Position numbers and translations under genes: made by a program. From Rhinopomastus cyanomelas (Eukaryota > Chordata > Aves > Bucerotiformes > Rhinopomastidae), in NCBI GenBank assembly GCA_013400115.1, contig VXBP01008533.1:98644-162643 (forward strand): a stretch of 64,000 bases of DNA, given 5' to 3'. Shown here one piece after another: positions 1-12,900 of the stretch (the first letter of the stretch is position 1; each line of letters opens with the position of its first letter). Under the pieces are notes generated by a model. The model searched no databases, had not been told where the DNA came from, and was given only the letters and a program-made list of their open reading frames with translations.

Positions 1-1315
1 GGGAGGGAGGGAGGGCGGGCGATGAGCCGTGCTGGGGCTTTGTCCTATTGTGGAGGATGCAGCCGGTGCTGTGGGCTGCCAAGGAGAGGAGGAAGGGTGG
101 GGGAGAAGAAGAATAACAATAATAGTGATCATAAATTTGCTGCTGGGGATTCCTCCGGGTTGCTGCCTTGCTTCGACGTGGGGAAGATGCCTGTGGGATT
201 AGTAGGGGCCGAAGGGTGGGTTGCAGGTTCCAAATAATGGGCATTGTTTGGGAAAGGATGGAGGGAAGGGAAATGGTAGGAGAGAATCCAATATGGAGGC
301 AACAAGGTTTTCCTTGAGTGAAACAGCTTATCCTGCTGTTTCCTCCCGTTAACAGGGGAGAGGTGCCTGCATAAAGAGCCTTGGGGTTGGCCATGAGGGA
401 TTTTCCCCCGCATTGATGGTGATTGTCTCTAGAAATCCAAGATGCTTCTCTGATGGCTTCTCTGGGGGGGGGGGGGACAGCATCATGTCTGCTGGCACAG
501 GACCCCCCCACAAACACCCCGGGCACGGCCAGTCTGGGAATAATGGTAACGAAACCGGGATGCAGCATGAAGAAAATGTGGGAGCGTCTCCTCAGCCGCT
601 GCCGTAGGGTAAAAACCAACTTTCCTGGTTCCTTTTTGTTCCTCTTGCCTTACAGACTCTTCCCTTTGAGGCAACAGAAACGTCTTTAGGAGGCTGAAGG
701 TTCTTCCCTTTGATAGGGGAGAGCTGCAGTCTGGCCTAAACCCTGTCTGGGGCTCAACAAAACAGGGAAAAGGGGCCCAAATAGAATGAGCTGCCAGCAG
801 AGAGGCCTCCAATAAGGCTGAGCCCCATTAAAATGTTAATTTATGCTTTAGAGCTGCTGCCCTAGTGAGCTGGTTTGATTAAGCACCCAAGTGCTTAATC
901 TCAAACTGACAAGTGCCAGTGTGAATCTGTGAAAATCCCAGTTAGAGCGGGATGGGTTCTATTCTGACATGAGCAGCCCATGAGGAAGAGCAAGGGAATG
1001 GAACCCAGAGGCCTCGGTGCAGCCGTGACCTTCTCTGTCCTAAATCTCATGGTGTTCGCTCAGCTGTTGTAGCTGATGAATGGTGTCTGGAAGCTTGAAG
1101 GTCGCTCTTCCAGCTTTGGTCTGGTCCCAGTGCTGGCAGAGCCAGCCTTGTTGATGAAAAGGAGCTGGAAATCGCTGCATAAACAGGTTCTGATGTCTCC
1201 TTTTCTAGAGAGCCTTGAGCTGCTGTGATGCTTCAGGTGATGTTTTCAAGCAGCTGGCAGAAGCAGACTTTGGTAGTGGGTCCCATCCTAAAAGGAGGTT
1301 GTAACAAGGCTGCTG

Positions 1316-1602
1316 CTGGTTTCTTCTCCCAAATCCCCAATGATAGGATGAGGGGAAATGGCCTCAAGCTGCATCAAGGGAGGGTTAGATTGGATCTTAC
1401 GAAGAAGTTCTTTTCTGAGAGAGTGGTTGGGCACGGGAACAGGCTGCCCAGGGAGGTGGTGGAGTCCCCATCCCCGGAGGGGTTTAAAAACTGAGTAGCT
1501 GGAGCACTTGATGCCATGGTCTAGAGGTTAGGGAGCTGTTGGGATGAAGGTTGGGCTTGATGATCCTGGAGGGCCTTTCCAGCCGTGAGGATTCTATGAT
1601 GA
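1316..1602 (+). mobile_element. CR1 LINE 3' fragment
   Basis: A diverged 3' UTR copy in GDI2 intron 1. It ends with the CR1 tail GATTCTATGAT after a CTTTCCAGCC variant of the conserved TCTTTTCCAACC block. Confidence 0.85.
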
Positions 1603-1689
1603 GGCTGTTGGGTTTGTCTCGTCTCTCTTTCCAAAATGGAAGTTCAGTTGTTGGCTTAAAGAGGAAACGATAAATTATCAGAACCTTTG

Positions 1690-1750
1690 TAGGAGCTGGA
1701 CTTGGTGATCCTGAAGGTCTCTTCCAACCAAAGAGATTCTCTGACCCCAT
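1690..1750 (+). mobile_element. short CR1 3' tail
   Basis: Only the terminal block survives: a GGACTTGGTGATC match followed by GGTCTCTTCCAACC and GATTCTCTGA. Confidence 0.75.
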
Positions 1751-3989
1751 CACAGTGATTCTTCTCGTTGGGCCACTGCTTTCAATGGATCTGAGAGTGC
1801 AGCAGGAGTATTTCAAGCGCTAATCTCACCTTCAGCTGGGAGTCACTTGCTCAGGCAGCTTTAGGGCTGGGATTACTAGAGCTGGAATGCTTTAACACTC
1901 TCCCTTCGGTCTGGCTGTCTCAGCACTAGAGCTGGTAGTGCTTCCAGCTACCTGGAAGGAGCTGGAGGTGGAACGACATCTCCGAGTTGCTCAAGCCTTA
2001 ACAGTGTTCAGATGGCTGGCTGGGGCTCTCTGGGTGCGTTGTGCAGTGCAGATGAGGCAGCATCGCTCTCCACCGCACAAACCTGTCCTTAATCGGGCGG
2101 GAGGACACCCAGTGCCTTGACTTTCAGCCGTGGCTTTTCAGTTCTCTGTGATTTGCACCTCTGTGGGCTCACCGAGACGTTTGGGAGCGGGATGTTGGGT
2201 CCTCTGACAGATGAGCTTCCTGTGCTTGCGGTGTTTGACATATTGAGCCTCAAAAGAGCCTGAATGAGGTGATTGCAGTGGCCAAGTGCAGCGTCGCTGT
2301 CCCTTGCGTCGTCATCCCTCGTAGCTGCTGTCGGTTAGAGCTTCCAGTCGTGGTGGATGTATCCAGCGTAGAGGTGGAACGACCTGGGAGCTGAGTGTTG
2401 CGTCTTGCTCGCCACAGCCTGGCCCTGTGTTTCAAAGAAAGAGCTCTTTTTGTGCCAGATCCCGTTCTCCAGGGGCTTTTTCCCCTCGGTGCTTAGATGG
2501 ACCGGCGCTGGCTCGTGTTTCCATCGGTCTGTCTGAGCCTTTCTGAACGGCCGCCCTACTTGGAGAAAATCCACGGAGACCTGCTCGCGTCCCTCCGTTC
2601 CTGAAGGCTTCTGCTAGCAGAAGGTCTTGTGCAAGTGAGGAAAGAGGCACTGGTCTTCAGCAGGCGTGGAAGCACCAGTCCCTCCCAGTTACCCCTTTCT
2701 CCTGCTTTATTGTCCACGGACTTCTATCAGCTGTGCCACTTCCATGTTCCCAACACGCGCTGACTCTCCAGTTCTGCCTTCTCCGGCCATTTGAAGCAGC
2801 CGAGCGGCGCTGCCGGCGCCATTGATCGCCGTCAGACTTGCTCTGTCATTCATTCCCTCAGCACAACAAGAGCCTGGCCAGGGCCTGGCGGAACCGAGCT
2901 GCCTGAGGCCGTGGATTACAGGGGCACAGCGTGACTCTAATTTGCACAGGGATTGTCTTCTGACCCCAGCGGCAAACCTGGAGCTTTCCCTGCTGCATCT
3001 CGGTGCCCTTTCTGCCAGCAGCTGCTCAGTTCTACCCGGTGAGAATAGAACCAGAAAGCCACGGATCTGGACTCTTAAGGCTTCCCCTTTTTCTTCTCTT
3101 TTGTTCTTTGCAGCCTAAACCTTTCCCAGCCCTTCCCTTATCAGTGCAGGCTGTTTGTTCTCCTTGCTCCCTGACCCCAACGGCACAGTGACAGATCAGG
3201 CGGTTCCTAGAGGCCAGCGCATGGGTCTGGGCCAGCGTGGCCGCCAGAAGGAATTGCTGAGCTGGGAGGATCAATCCATTGTGCGTGTCGTGTGGCTTGT
3301 GGCCGGGCCTTCGCCTCGTTGGCTGCCCAGGGGAGCAGCGGTGAAAAGGTTTCAGCGCTCGGGGTGGTAGAAGCAAGTGTGAAATGAGCCTTGGAGAGAA
3401 GATGTTGTTAACACCTCTGTATCGGGGTTAACACTCCCTGTGTCAGCAGTAACCTCCCCCCATATCAGGGCTTGTGGGGGTGAAATAAGATGGAGGAGCT
3501 GCTTAAGGCCTCGTGGATCTTGTGCTGGTGCCCACTTTTGCTCGAGGGGGATGCCGGCAATTTGGGCAGCGTCCTGGTGGTGAAGGGACCTGAGGGCCTG
3601 GGAGAAGACAGAGTGAGAAACACTTAGGAGTTTCCTTAGGTGGAGGAAGGAATCGACTGACACTGGAGGGCACAGTGTAGTTCCTGCCGTTTTTACTGTA
3701 ACTTCAGCCCTCCAGTTGGTATTTTGTTGGGAAATCCGGGTCGCTTTCCTGGTCGCTCAGCTCCCAGCTGAGTTCTCTGTCACCATCTGGCTGAGCAGGT
3801 GGGCCAGAGGTTCTGGAGATGTTCCAGGGGGAGTAAAACACCACAGATTTGAGCCAGGACTCAGACCAGAGCCCTGTGGGGTTTTGTGTGGTTGAGGACA
3901 TCATGCTGGCTGCTGGTGGTGTGCTGGTGGCACATTGCTGGTGGTAAATCATTAACGTTTTAACCGGCACTGCAAAAGCCACCCGTACA

Positions 3990-4440
3990 ATCATAGAAAC
4001 TTCTGGCTGGAAAGGAGCTCCAGGATCAAGTCCAGCCCTCATCCCAGCAGCTCCCTAACCCCTACACCATGGCCTCAAGTGCTCCAGCTACTTGGTTTTA
4101 AAACCCCTCCAGGGATGGGGACTCCACCACCTCCCTGGGCAGTCTGTTCCAGTGCCCAACCACTCTCTCAGCAAAGAACTTCTCCCCAAGATCCGGTCTA
4201 AACCTCCCCTGATGCAGCTTGAGGCCATTTTCCCTCGTCTTATCATTAGGAATTCAGGAGAAGAGCCCAGCATTAGCCTGGCTACAGCCTCCTCTGAGGT
4301 AGTTGTAGAGAGCCAGAAGGTCTCCTCTTTTCTAGACTCGATAACCCCAGCTCCCTCAACTGCTCTTCACAGGGCCTGTTCTCCAGCCTCTCCCCAGCCT
4401 CGTTGGCCTTCTCTGGACCCATTCCAGCACCTTGTCACTT
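3990..4440 (-). mobile_element. CR1 LINE 3' fragment
   Basis: The antisense copy begins with ATCATAGAA and runs through the CTCCAGGGATGGGGACTCC block to CTGGACCCATTCCAGC. It is related to the copies at 1316 and 8972 but inverted. Confidence 0.88.
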
Positions 4441-4559
4441 GTGCTGTTCCTCAGCCTTGTAGTGCTCTTGAGGAGTGTCTTACCACAGGGTGTGGAGCAC
4501 CTCTGTCTGCTGTAGGTGTCTCTGCTTGCTTCAGCCTGTCTGAGAGTCCTTCAGAGAGT

Positions 4560-4716
4560 CCTCTGGCCTTGGCAGAGGCTGCCCAGGGAGAGGGTTGAGT
4601 TGCCATCCCGGGTTTCCCAGTTGGGGAGATCTGGAGCTGAGGGACAGGGTTTAGCGGCGGGATGGGACAGACTTGATGAACTTGAAGGCCTTTTCCAACC
4701 TAAACAGTTCTGTGAA
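4560..4716 (+). mobile_element. CR1 LINE 3' fragment
   Basis: Last 155 bases of the subfamily marked by TTTCCCAGTTGGGGAGATCTGG and ending CCTTTTCCAACCTAAACAGTTCTGTG. Confidence 0.85.
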
Positions 4717-5075
4717 CAAGTGGAGGGGCCTTGAAGGGCACAAGTGATGTGGAGGGTGGTGCTGGAAGAAGCAGCTGATGGAACACAGAGAGCTTTTGTG
4801 GGAAGTACTGTGTTCAGGATCCACGTGATGGCCGGGAAGCCTGCTGGGCACCACGTTTGAAGTGACCCACAAGTTCAGGGATTGGGCTTGGAGCATCCCA
4901 TTCTTGCTGAGCACCAGGAAGGCAGCTCCAGCTTTGCTCTCTGGGCCCTTGGCTGATTTCCTGTGGCATCCGGGGGGAGCAGGCAGAGAAACAGCTTCAC
5001 TCACACCAAGGATTGAGCGGAGTTGGATTTGCAAGTCGCATAAACACTTCATGGTGGGAAACTTCTGGGTTCCTA

Positions 5076-5163
5076 GAATCACAGACTGGTTTGGGGTGGA
5101 AGGAACCGTAAGGACCATCTAGTTCCAACCCCCTGCCATGGGCAGGGACATCTTCAGCTAGGC
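5076..5163 (-). mobile_element. short CR1 3' tail
   Basis: GAATCACAGACTGG followed by GGACCATCTAGTTCCAACCC and CCATGGGCAGGGACA. Classic antisense CR1 end. Confidence 0.85.
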
Positions 5164-5785
5164 CAAGTCTGAAAAAAGCCTCCTATATCCTGCAGCAGAA
5201 GGGAAGAGACACACAAGGAGAACCGTGGTCGCTCCACCAGGTGAGATGCATGTGGAGCAACCATGAAGAATCTCCCAGATCTCTGCTGGAGAGCCAGGCT
5301 GCTGGTTGTGGAGCAGATGTGCAGGGATGTGGAGCAGCTGGATGCAGGGTTTCACCCAGCTGGGGACCTACAGATGAAATAACAGTGACCAGGAGCAAGC
5401 ACTCGTCCTCTGCCCTTGGTTTGGAGGGAGCAGAGTCCGAGCAGGAGGAGATCAGGAAAACCTCCCCGCTAAGTCGTCCCAGGCACGCGGCTGTCCAAGG
5501 CTGAGCTAAGCCTTTTGGCTTGTGAGCGCCGGGGCCGGTGACCAGGTTAGTTCCAAAAGATGTGTTTCAGTGGGGATTTGGCCGTGTGGGGTCTCAGCCG
5601 GCTCCACCAGCCGCAGCTCGCGGCCTCCTGTGATTAGTCTGGGCCCTCGGCACCGCGGTCAGACGTAGCAGCTGATCTGCTGAGCAGTCTCGGTGGGCAC
5701 CTAGCAAGGGTGGCTCGGCGAGACAACACAGGATCCCAGATGGCTTGAGGGGTTTGATGAGACAGACTGTGGTTCAGCTAAAATG

Positions 5786-5826
5786 AGGGTGATGTCTGTA
5801 ACTGCCTGAACTTCAGGAGGGTGGAG
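5786..5826 (+). mobile_element. short internal CR1 piece
   Basis: A short stretch matching the CTGCCTGAACTTCAGGAGGG block that is also seen intact at 6300. Confidence 0.6.
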
Positions 5827-6079
5827 GCTTGAGGAGCTTCTGCAGCCGCGTTTGCCCATCCTAACCCGCTTCAACCCGGCTAATTGCCCCCAAATCTGAG
5901 GGTGAGGCCGCAGAAACGATGATAAAAAGCTCCAGAAAGTCTCCTACCCAGTAGCCAGCTGGGGAGAGAGAGAAGACAGTTAGCGTCTCGGCTCTTGCCC
6001 CAAGGGAGAGGCCCCAGCGTGGGTTCCACCAGGAAAAGGGCAGCGAGATGATGGGGAAACAAAGCTGTAAGAAATGATC

Positions 6080-6630
6080 CACCCTCAGGCTCCACAGGTC
6101 AGCCTGTTCCTCGAGTGCTGGGGTCAGTGCTGGGCACCTCAGTGCCAGAAGGACACTGGAGTGGGGCTGGAGTGGGGCCAGAGAAGGGCAACAACATTGA
6201 GGAAGGGTGTCGAGAACAAACCTTGTGAGCAGCAGCTGAGGGAGCTGGGGCTGGTTAGCCTGGAGAGAAGGAGGCTGAGGGGAGACCTCCTCACTGTCTA
6301 CAACTGCCTGAACTTCAGGAGGGTGGAGAGAGGTGGGGGTTGGTCTCTTCTCCCAAGGAACAAGGGACAGGACCAGAGGAAATGGCCTCAAGCTGCCCCA
6401 GGGGAGGGTGATGGTTGGCCCTGAGGAGAAAGTTCTTCATGGCAAGGGCCCTGAGGCCTTGGCAGAGGCTGCCCAGGGAGGGGGTTGAATGGCCACCTCT
6501 GGCTGGGTTTCCCAGTGGGGGAGATCTGGAGCCCAGGGCCAGGGTTTGGGGTGGGCTGGGACAGTTGCGTTCATCAAGATCAATGATCTTGATGCTCTTT
6601 ACCACCCGGAGTGGTTCTGTGACTCCCCAC
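6080..6630 (+). mobile_element. CR1 LINE 3' fragment, long
   Basis: A 550-base copy carrying the GAGCAGCTGAGGGAGCTGGGG-type block, TGAACTTCAGGAGGG, the TTTCCCAGTGGGGGAGATC marker and a slightly disrupted tail. It ends about 300 bases before GDI2 exon 2. Confidence 0.9.
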
Positions 6631-6926
6631 TCTGCTAGCTGGTGCTGTAGGAGTGGAGACCAGGACAAATCTGAGCCGAGCACACGAGTTGCCCAGGAGC
6701 ACCCTCACGGGACTGTGTAGTCCAAACCTCTGTTGCCGCCAGCAAGCCCAGCGGAGGTTGACGTTGTCTCCGAACGGACTCTCTGCGCCGCCCCCCGTCC
6801 CACAGGGAGGTGGATGATGGCTGGGTCCTGCTGGTGATGCCGCAGGACCCTGCGGGTGCCTCCACACCCCAGCCAGACCTGCGCTTCACCGCTAAGCCGT
6901 CCCTGTCTGTGTCCCCTCTCCATTAG

Positions 6927-9900
6927 GAATGCATCCTGTCCGGGATCATGTCGGTGAACGGGAAGAAGGTCCTGCACATGGATCGCAACTCCTACTACGG
7001 AGGCGAGAGCGCGTCCATCACGCCCCTGGAGGATGTGAGTAGGGGGCTCCCCCAGTGCCGGTGTTTGGCGGCGCTTCCGCAGCAGTTAACGGCAGAGGGG
7101 AGAACCCCGTGGGTGTGTTTGCAGGGGGTGTAGTCCCTCCAGCTGCCTGTTCCTGCAGGAAGGAGGACGGGCTGGGCAGGCTGCTGGTGTGAGGATTCAC
7201 TGGACGTGTGGCGCGTCCCAAAGTCCAAGCAGAGCTGCGAAACGCTGGCCAAAAGCTTCTTGTGAGGAGCCTGTGTTGAGCTGGGGAGCTGAGGGGGTGG
7301 CAAGTGTGTACACGTGTGGGAGCAAATGACACCCAGAGAGACTTCCTCAGCTACAATGAGTTTTGTCTTCTGGCCGCAGCTCTACAAGAGGTTCAATCTA
7401 CCGGGGTCTCCGCCGGAATCCATGGGGCGAGGACGGGAGTGGAACGTGGACCTCATTCCAAAATTCCTTATGGCTAACGGTGAGCGACGGCGGGCCTCGG
7501 AGCGGGGTGGCTGGGGCTTGGCTGAGATGACCTCTGAAGCTGCTCCTGCTCAAGGCTAGCGCAGTGGAAGAGCCGGTGGCTTCCAGGCAAGGTTGGGCTG
7601 CTCTGCTCTCGGCTTTTCTGAGGGACAGCTTCCCCCTGGGGAGGTGGTGGTGGGGGCAGATGTTGACCCTTAGGTGCTTGTGAACCAGGAGCTGATAGGC
7701 TGAAGCTTGGCTGGACAGGCCAGTGTCGATCCAGCACGATGGCTCATCCTGGAGATGGGTAGAGGGTTGAGAAGAGAAGCTCCAGGAGACCTCAGTGGGG
7801 CCTTTCAGGGCTTCAAGTGGCCCTTCAGAGAGCTGGCGGGGGGCCTTTTCAGCAGGGGCTGTGGGACAGGACAAGGGGTGATGGTTAAACTGGAAGAGGG
7901 AGATTGACACTGGAGATTGTTGGTGCTGAGGGTGGGGAGAGCTTGGCCCTGGAGAAGCCCCCTCCCTGGCACTATCCCGGGTCAGGATGGCCCTTGGGGC
8001 TCTGAGCTCCCTGCTGTGGGTGGAGATGGCCCTGCTCACTCCAGGGGTGGCACCGGGTGACCTTGAAAGGTCCCTTCCACCCGGAGCAGCCTGTGACATC
8101 TCGTATGCCAGCTGTGCTGGACCTGCACGTGAGGCTGAGGAGCTGCTGTGCGTCCCAGACACGACCTCGGGTGTCGTGTCGGCTGTGGCTGCGCTGCAGC
8201 CGCAGGGAGCAGCAGGTTCTGCTGCAGATGGACGAGCTGCAGGGTGGCTTTTACTCAGAGGGCTGGTGGAGACCACGGGGGTCACCAGGGAGCTGCTGAT
8301 GGCCTCTAAGGAAGCCTGCAAACTCCCAGTAACTGCTCTGGAGAGCGTCTGCTGCACCCGGCCTGTTACATGAGGATGCAGGAGCCCTTGCTGACGGCAC
8401 TGTGCCCTGTGATTCTGTCTGGCTTCATCGTGGTGCTAGCAGTGAAGGGTTTGCTGTGCTGGAAGAACTTGGTGGCCTCTTGGCTTCTGCCTGCAGACCA
8501 GCTGGAGTTGACTTGTGCCAAACCTCCTCTTCCAGGTCAGTTGGTAAAGATGCTGCTCTACACAGAAGTTACTCGCTACTTAGACTTCAAGGTGATCGAG
8601 GGCAGCTTCGTCTACAAAGGAGGGAAGATCTACAAAGTCCCTTCCACTGAGGCAGAAGCTTTAGCATCCAGTGAGTCGCTGCCCCTTTCACTTTGTTCCC
8701 CTGTGAGACTCCACACAGAGCTCTGCCACCAGCATCTCGGGACCTTCTGTGCTCCTGGGGGAAGGGAGCCTTGATGCTCCTCACGCGGGGCTGCACAGAG
8801 ACTCCCCTGCAGTGACAAGCTGTACTTGGCACTGGAGTCTTCCAGCAGCTTGTGTGATGTCAGAGCCTACTGGTGGTGCGAGTCTTGGCCTTCCTGAGTC
8901 ATGAGATACTGGTTTCACTGGAAATGGTCAGGTCACCTGTTCTGCAGCTCATCTGGTGAGAACTGACCAGCACTGGCTGCTGCTGGGCTCTTCTCCCAAA
9001 TTACTGATGATAGGACAAGGAGAAGTGGCCTCAAGTTGAATCAAGGGAGGGTTAGATTGGATCTTGGGAAGCAGCTCTTTGCTGAGAGAGTGGCTGGGCA
9101 CTGGAACAGGCTGCCCAGGGAGGTGCTGGAGTCCCCATCCCTGGAGATGGTTAAAAACCAAGTAGCTGGAGCACCTGAGGCCGTGGTCCGGGGGTTAGGG
9201 AGCTGTTGGGATGAGGGCTGGGCAGGGTGATCCTGGAGGCCCTCTCCAGCGTGGAGGACTCTATGATCCTGTGACTGTACTTGATCCAGCTCTGCCCTAA
9301 ATATTTCACGATGGCCCTAGATGGTGGAGTTGGCTGTGAAAAACATCAGGCTGATCAGCAGACAAGCAGGAGTCATCGTTCCAACGTGTGGCAGATAATT
9401 CTGGTCCCAGTTGGCCACTTGGATTTCACTCTACTGATTGTTCATAGCAGGAGGAGCTTGTTGAGGGCAGATGTGGGATGTGAAACCTGGTAGACACCAA
9501 CCACAGGCTCCTGCTTGGGTGGAAGCTGCTCTCCAGGCTTTCCTCCAGCTGGGAGCAGTGTGCAGGAGCTTGGCCTCCAGCCATCCCTGGAGAGGAGTCG
9601 GCTCTGCCACCTCATGAGCTCAGCTGTGCCAGGAGCACGGCCCGTGTGGACCAGTGTGGCTTGAACCAGGAGCTTTTGGTAGCCCTCGAGGCCAAGCACG
9701 TCTTGCCCACCTGAGAACCTCTGCTGTGGCCATGAAGGGCCAGCTGTGAGCAGACCTCTTGTGGTTTCAGGCCTGATGGGTCTGTTTGAGAAGCGCCGCT
9801 TCCGGAAGTTCCTCGTGTACGTCGCCAACTTCGACGAGAACGACCCGCGAACCTTCGAGGGCGTCGACCCCAAGAAGACCACCATGCGCGACGTCTACAA

Positions 9901-12900
9901 GAAGTTTGACCTGGGCCAGGACGTCATAGACTTCACGGGCCACGCCCTCGCGCTGTACAGGACCGACGAGTAAGTGCCGCTTCCTCCGGTCGCCCAAGCG
10001 TTCCGCTTCGAGGAGGCCTTCAAGGTCGTGGAGCCCAAGGGCTGCCCCGGCACTGCCAGGGCCCCGCTAACCCCTGTCCCTCACCCCACAGCTCCAGACC
10101 CATCCTCAACCTTGTAGCCCTTCTCTGGCCCCACTCCAGCCCCTCAGTGTCCTTCTGGCAGTGAGTGGGGGGCCCAGCCCTGACCCCAGGATTTGCTGTG
10201 GGGCCTTCCCAGTGCCCAGTACAGGGGGACGCCCCCAGCCCTGCTCCTGCTGGCCACCCCAGTGCTGACACAAGCCAAGATGCCGGTGGCCAGCTGGCCT
10301 TTATGAGTAGAGGGCAGAGGACGTCACAGCGCGTCTGTCCTCGGGTGCCACAGGAATGAGAACAAGTTCCGGGTGGGATCTTCACTCGCTGCTGGCTCCC
10401 GGTGTGAGGGAGACCCCTCCTTCCCAAACCCACCCTTGAGTGGCCACTGAGCCCTTCTGGGAGGGAACCTCCAGGGAAAGATTTGCCAGGGGGGTGGGGA
10501 AGGCAACCTCCTGGGCTGTGACAGAATGTGGCCAACGCTGTGCCTGCCCTCCCCAGCTACCTAGACCAACCCTGCCAAGAAACCATCAACAGGATCAAGC
10601 TCTACAGCGAGTCGCTGGCCCGGTACGGCAAGAGCCCCTACCTGTACCCCCTCTACGGCCTCGGAGAGCTGCCCCAGGGCTTTGCCAGGTGAGAGCTTGC
10701 TTCTTGGACTCCCGTCTGCCCTGGGCTCCGCTGTGGTGCCTGGGGGGGCGTTGGAGCCGCAGCTTTGAGGGCTGACCAGGGGTTTGTCCGAGGGGAACAG
10801 AGCCGCCAGCAGCTGGGAGGGCCGGTAGGAGGGCGACCGGGAGCCCGAGGAACTTGCTGAGGGCCTTTCCTCCTCGTGCAGGCTAAGCGCCATCTACGGA
10901 GGCACCTACATGCTGAACAAGCCCATCGAGGAGATTGTGATAGAGAACGGCAAGGTGGTCGGCGTGAAGTCGGAAGGGGAGGTACGGTGCCTTCTGCCTC
11001 TTCCCCCCGCCTGCCTCCCAGCCGTGGAGGCTGCTGCTCGCCCACCGCAAGCGCAGCAGAACCTCCAGCAGCAGAGCTCTGGGCCCGGAGCTGCTTGGCC
11101 TGTGCTGCTCGTCCCTGATCGGGGCATCACGGTTGGAGAAGACCTTTGAGATCGTCGGGTCCAACTGTGTTCATGGCCAGGGGCTCTCCTCCAAGGGGTT
11201 CTCCTCCCGGAGTTTGTCTTGGTCTGGCCAAGGAATGAGGCCAGCTGGTTAAACTGGAAAGGAGCTGCTTGTCTGGGAGAAGAGCCTGACCCCCACCTGA
11301 CTACAACCTCCATTCAGGGAGTTGGAGAGAGGGAGAAGGTCCCCCCTGAGTGTCCTCTTCTCCAGGCTAAACACCCCCAGCTCCCCCAGCCTCTCCCCAT
11401 CAGCCTCTCCCTCTAGTCCCTTTCCCAGCCTCGTTGCTCCTCTGGCCCTGCTCCAGCCCCTCCATCACTTCCTTGAAGTGAGGGGCCCAGCACTGCCCCC
11501 AGGGCTCGACGAGGGCCCTCCCAAGTGCCCAGTACAGGGGCAGAATGATGTCCCCAGCCCTGCTGGCCACACTACTGCTGATCCAAGCCAGGATGCCACT
11601 GGCCTTCCAGGCCACCCGAGTTCCTCGCAGCTGGGTGGTCACTGGGGGTCCCGCCTCGTCCGCCCCGCAGGTTGCTCGCTGCAAACAGCTCATCTGCGAC
11701 CCCAGCTACGTGTCGGATCGTGTCACCAAGGTGGGCCAGGTGATCCGGGTAATCTGCATCCTGAGCCACCCCATCAAGAACACCAACGACGCCAACTCGT
11801 GCCAGATCATCATTCCACAGAACCAGGTCAACCGGAAGTCAGGTGCGCGGGGCAGCGGGGCCACGGCCACCGGGAGCAGGGAGGGCGCCAGTTGCGTGGG
11901 CTGGAAGAGCTCTGGGATGGGTCAGGTTCCGCGGGGCTTGGCCTGAGACGCTGGCCTGCTGCTTCCTCAGACATCTACGTCTGCATGATCTCGTCCGCGC
12001 ACAACGTGGCGGCGCAGGGCAAGTACATCGCCATCGCCAGCACCACTGTGGAGACTGCCGACCCGGAGAAGGAGATCAAGCCGGCCCTGGACCTCTTGGA
12101 GCCCATTGAGCAGAAGTAGGTGCTTGGTGACTCCCTTCTCCCCCTTGTGGCCTCTCTGCTGGGAGCGTGGAGGTGTCCACACTCCAAATTGGAACCATCA
12201 AGGTTGGAAAAGACCTTCAGGATCACATCAAGTCCACCCTACAACCCCCAACCCCTAACCCATCTCCTCAAACCCCCCGGCTGCCCCGTTGTTGCCTCCA
12301 CCCTGCCCCGGGCAGCCTGTTCTCAGGCCTCCCCACTCTCACTGAGAAGAAGTTTTTCCTCAGCTCCAGTGTGACCCTCCCCTGGCACAACCTGACCCCA
12401 TCTCCTCTGGTCCTGTCACTAGTCCCTGGGGAGAAGAGGCCAAGCCCTGCCCCACTGCAGCCTCCCTTCAGGTCACTGTAGAGAGCAGGGAGGTCTCCCT
12501 CAGCCGCTCCCCACCAGCCCTGTTCTCCAGCCCCCACATCAGCCCAGTTGCCCTTCTCTGCCCCCTCCCTGTCCTGCGGTGCCCAGTCTGCCCCCAAGGT
12601 GGGACCTGACCAGGACCCAGTGCAGGGTCACGATCAGCCCCTCGGCCCCGCCAGTGCCGACGCAGCAGTCCGGGAGGCCTCTGACTCCCTCTTCTCGCAC
12701 CGATGCTGCCGCCGCCTAACCCCGGCCTGAAGCTGCTCCTCAATCCCTCCAGGTTCGTCAGCATCAGCGACCTGTTTGCCCCGACTGACCTGGGAACCGA
12801 AAGCCAGGTGAGCGAGAGCTCTGCTCTCCCCACGAGGAGAGGAGGGGCGGGCCGGGGCCGGGGCCGCGGCGGGGAGACGCCTCATCGCCCTCTCCTTGCA

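Larger units (their letters stand above)
1..6926 (+). other. GDI2: GDI2 intron 1 (3' part)
   Basis: No codon run resembling the missing GDI2 first exon or any other gene appears here. The first 15 bases are four G-triplets separated by A, a G-quadruplex-type run. Positions 15-1300, 1750-3980 and 5170-5780 show nothing I recognise. The rest holds CR1 fragments listed separately. The intron ends in a CAG-type acceptor at 6925-6926. Confidence 0.75.

Noticed and set aside
1..6926. First coding exon of GDI2
   Set aside because: No stretch encoding the N-terminal dinucleotide-fold motif followed by a donor site was found, so the exon is placed left of the window.
7398..8357. 319-codon - strand open frame overlapping GDI2 exon 3
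   Set aside because: It spans a CR1 copy and the antisense of a real exon, with low-complexity Ser/Pro/Ala content typical of high-GC antisense frames.
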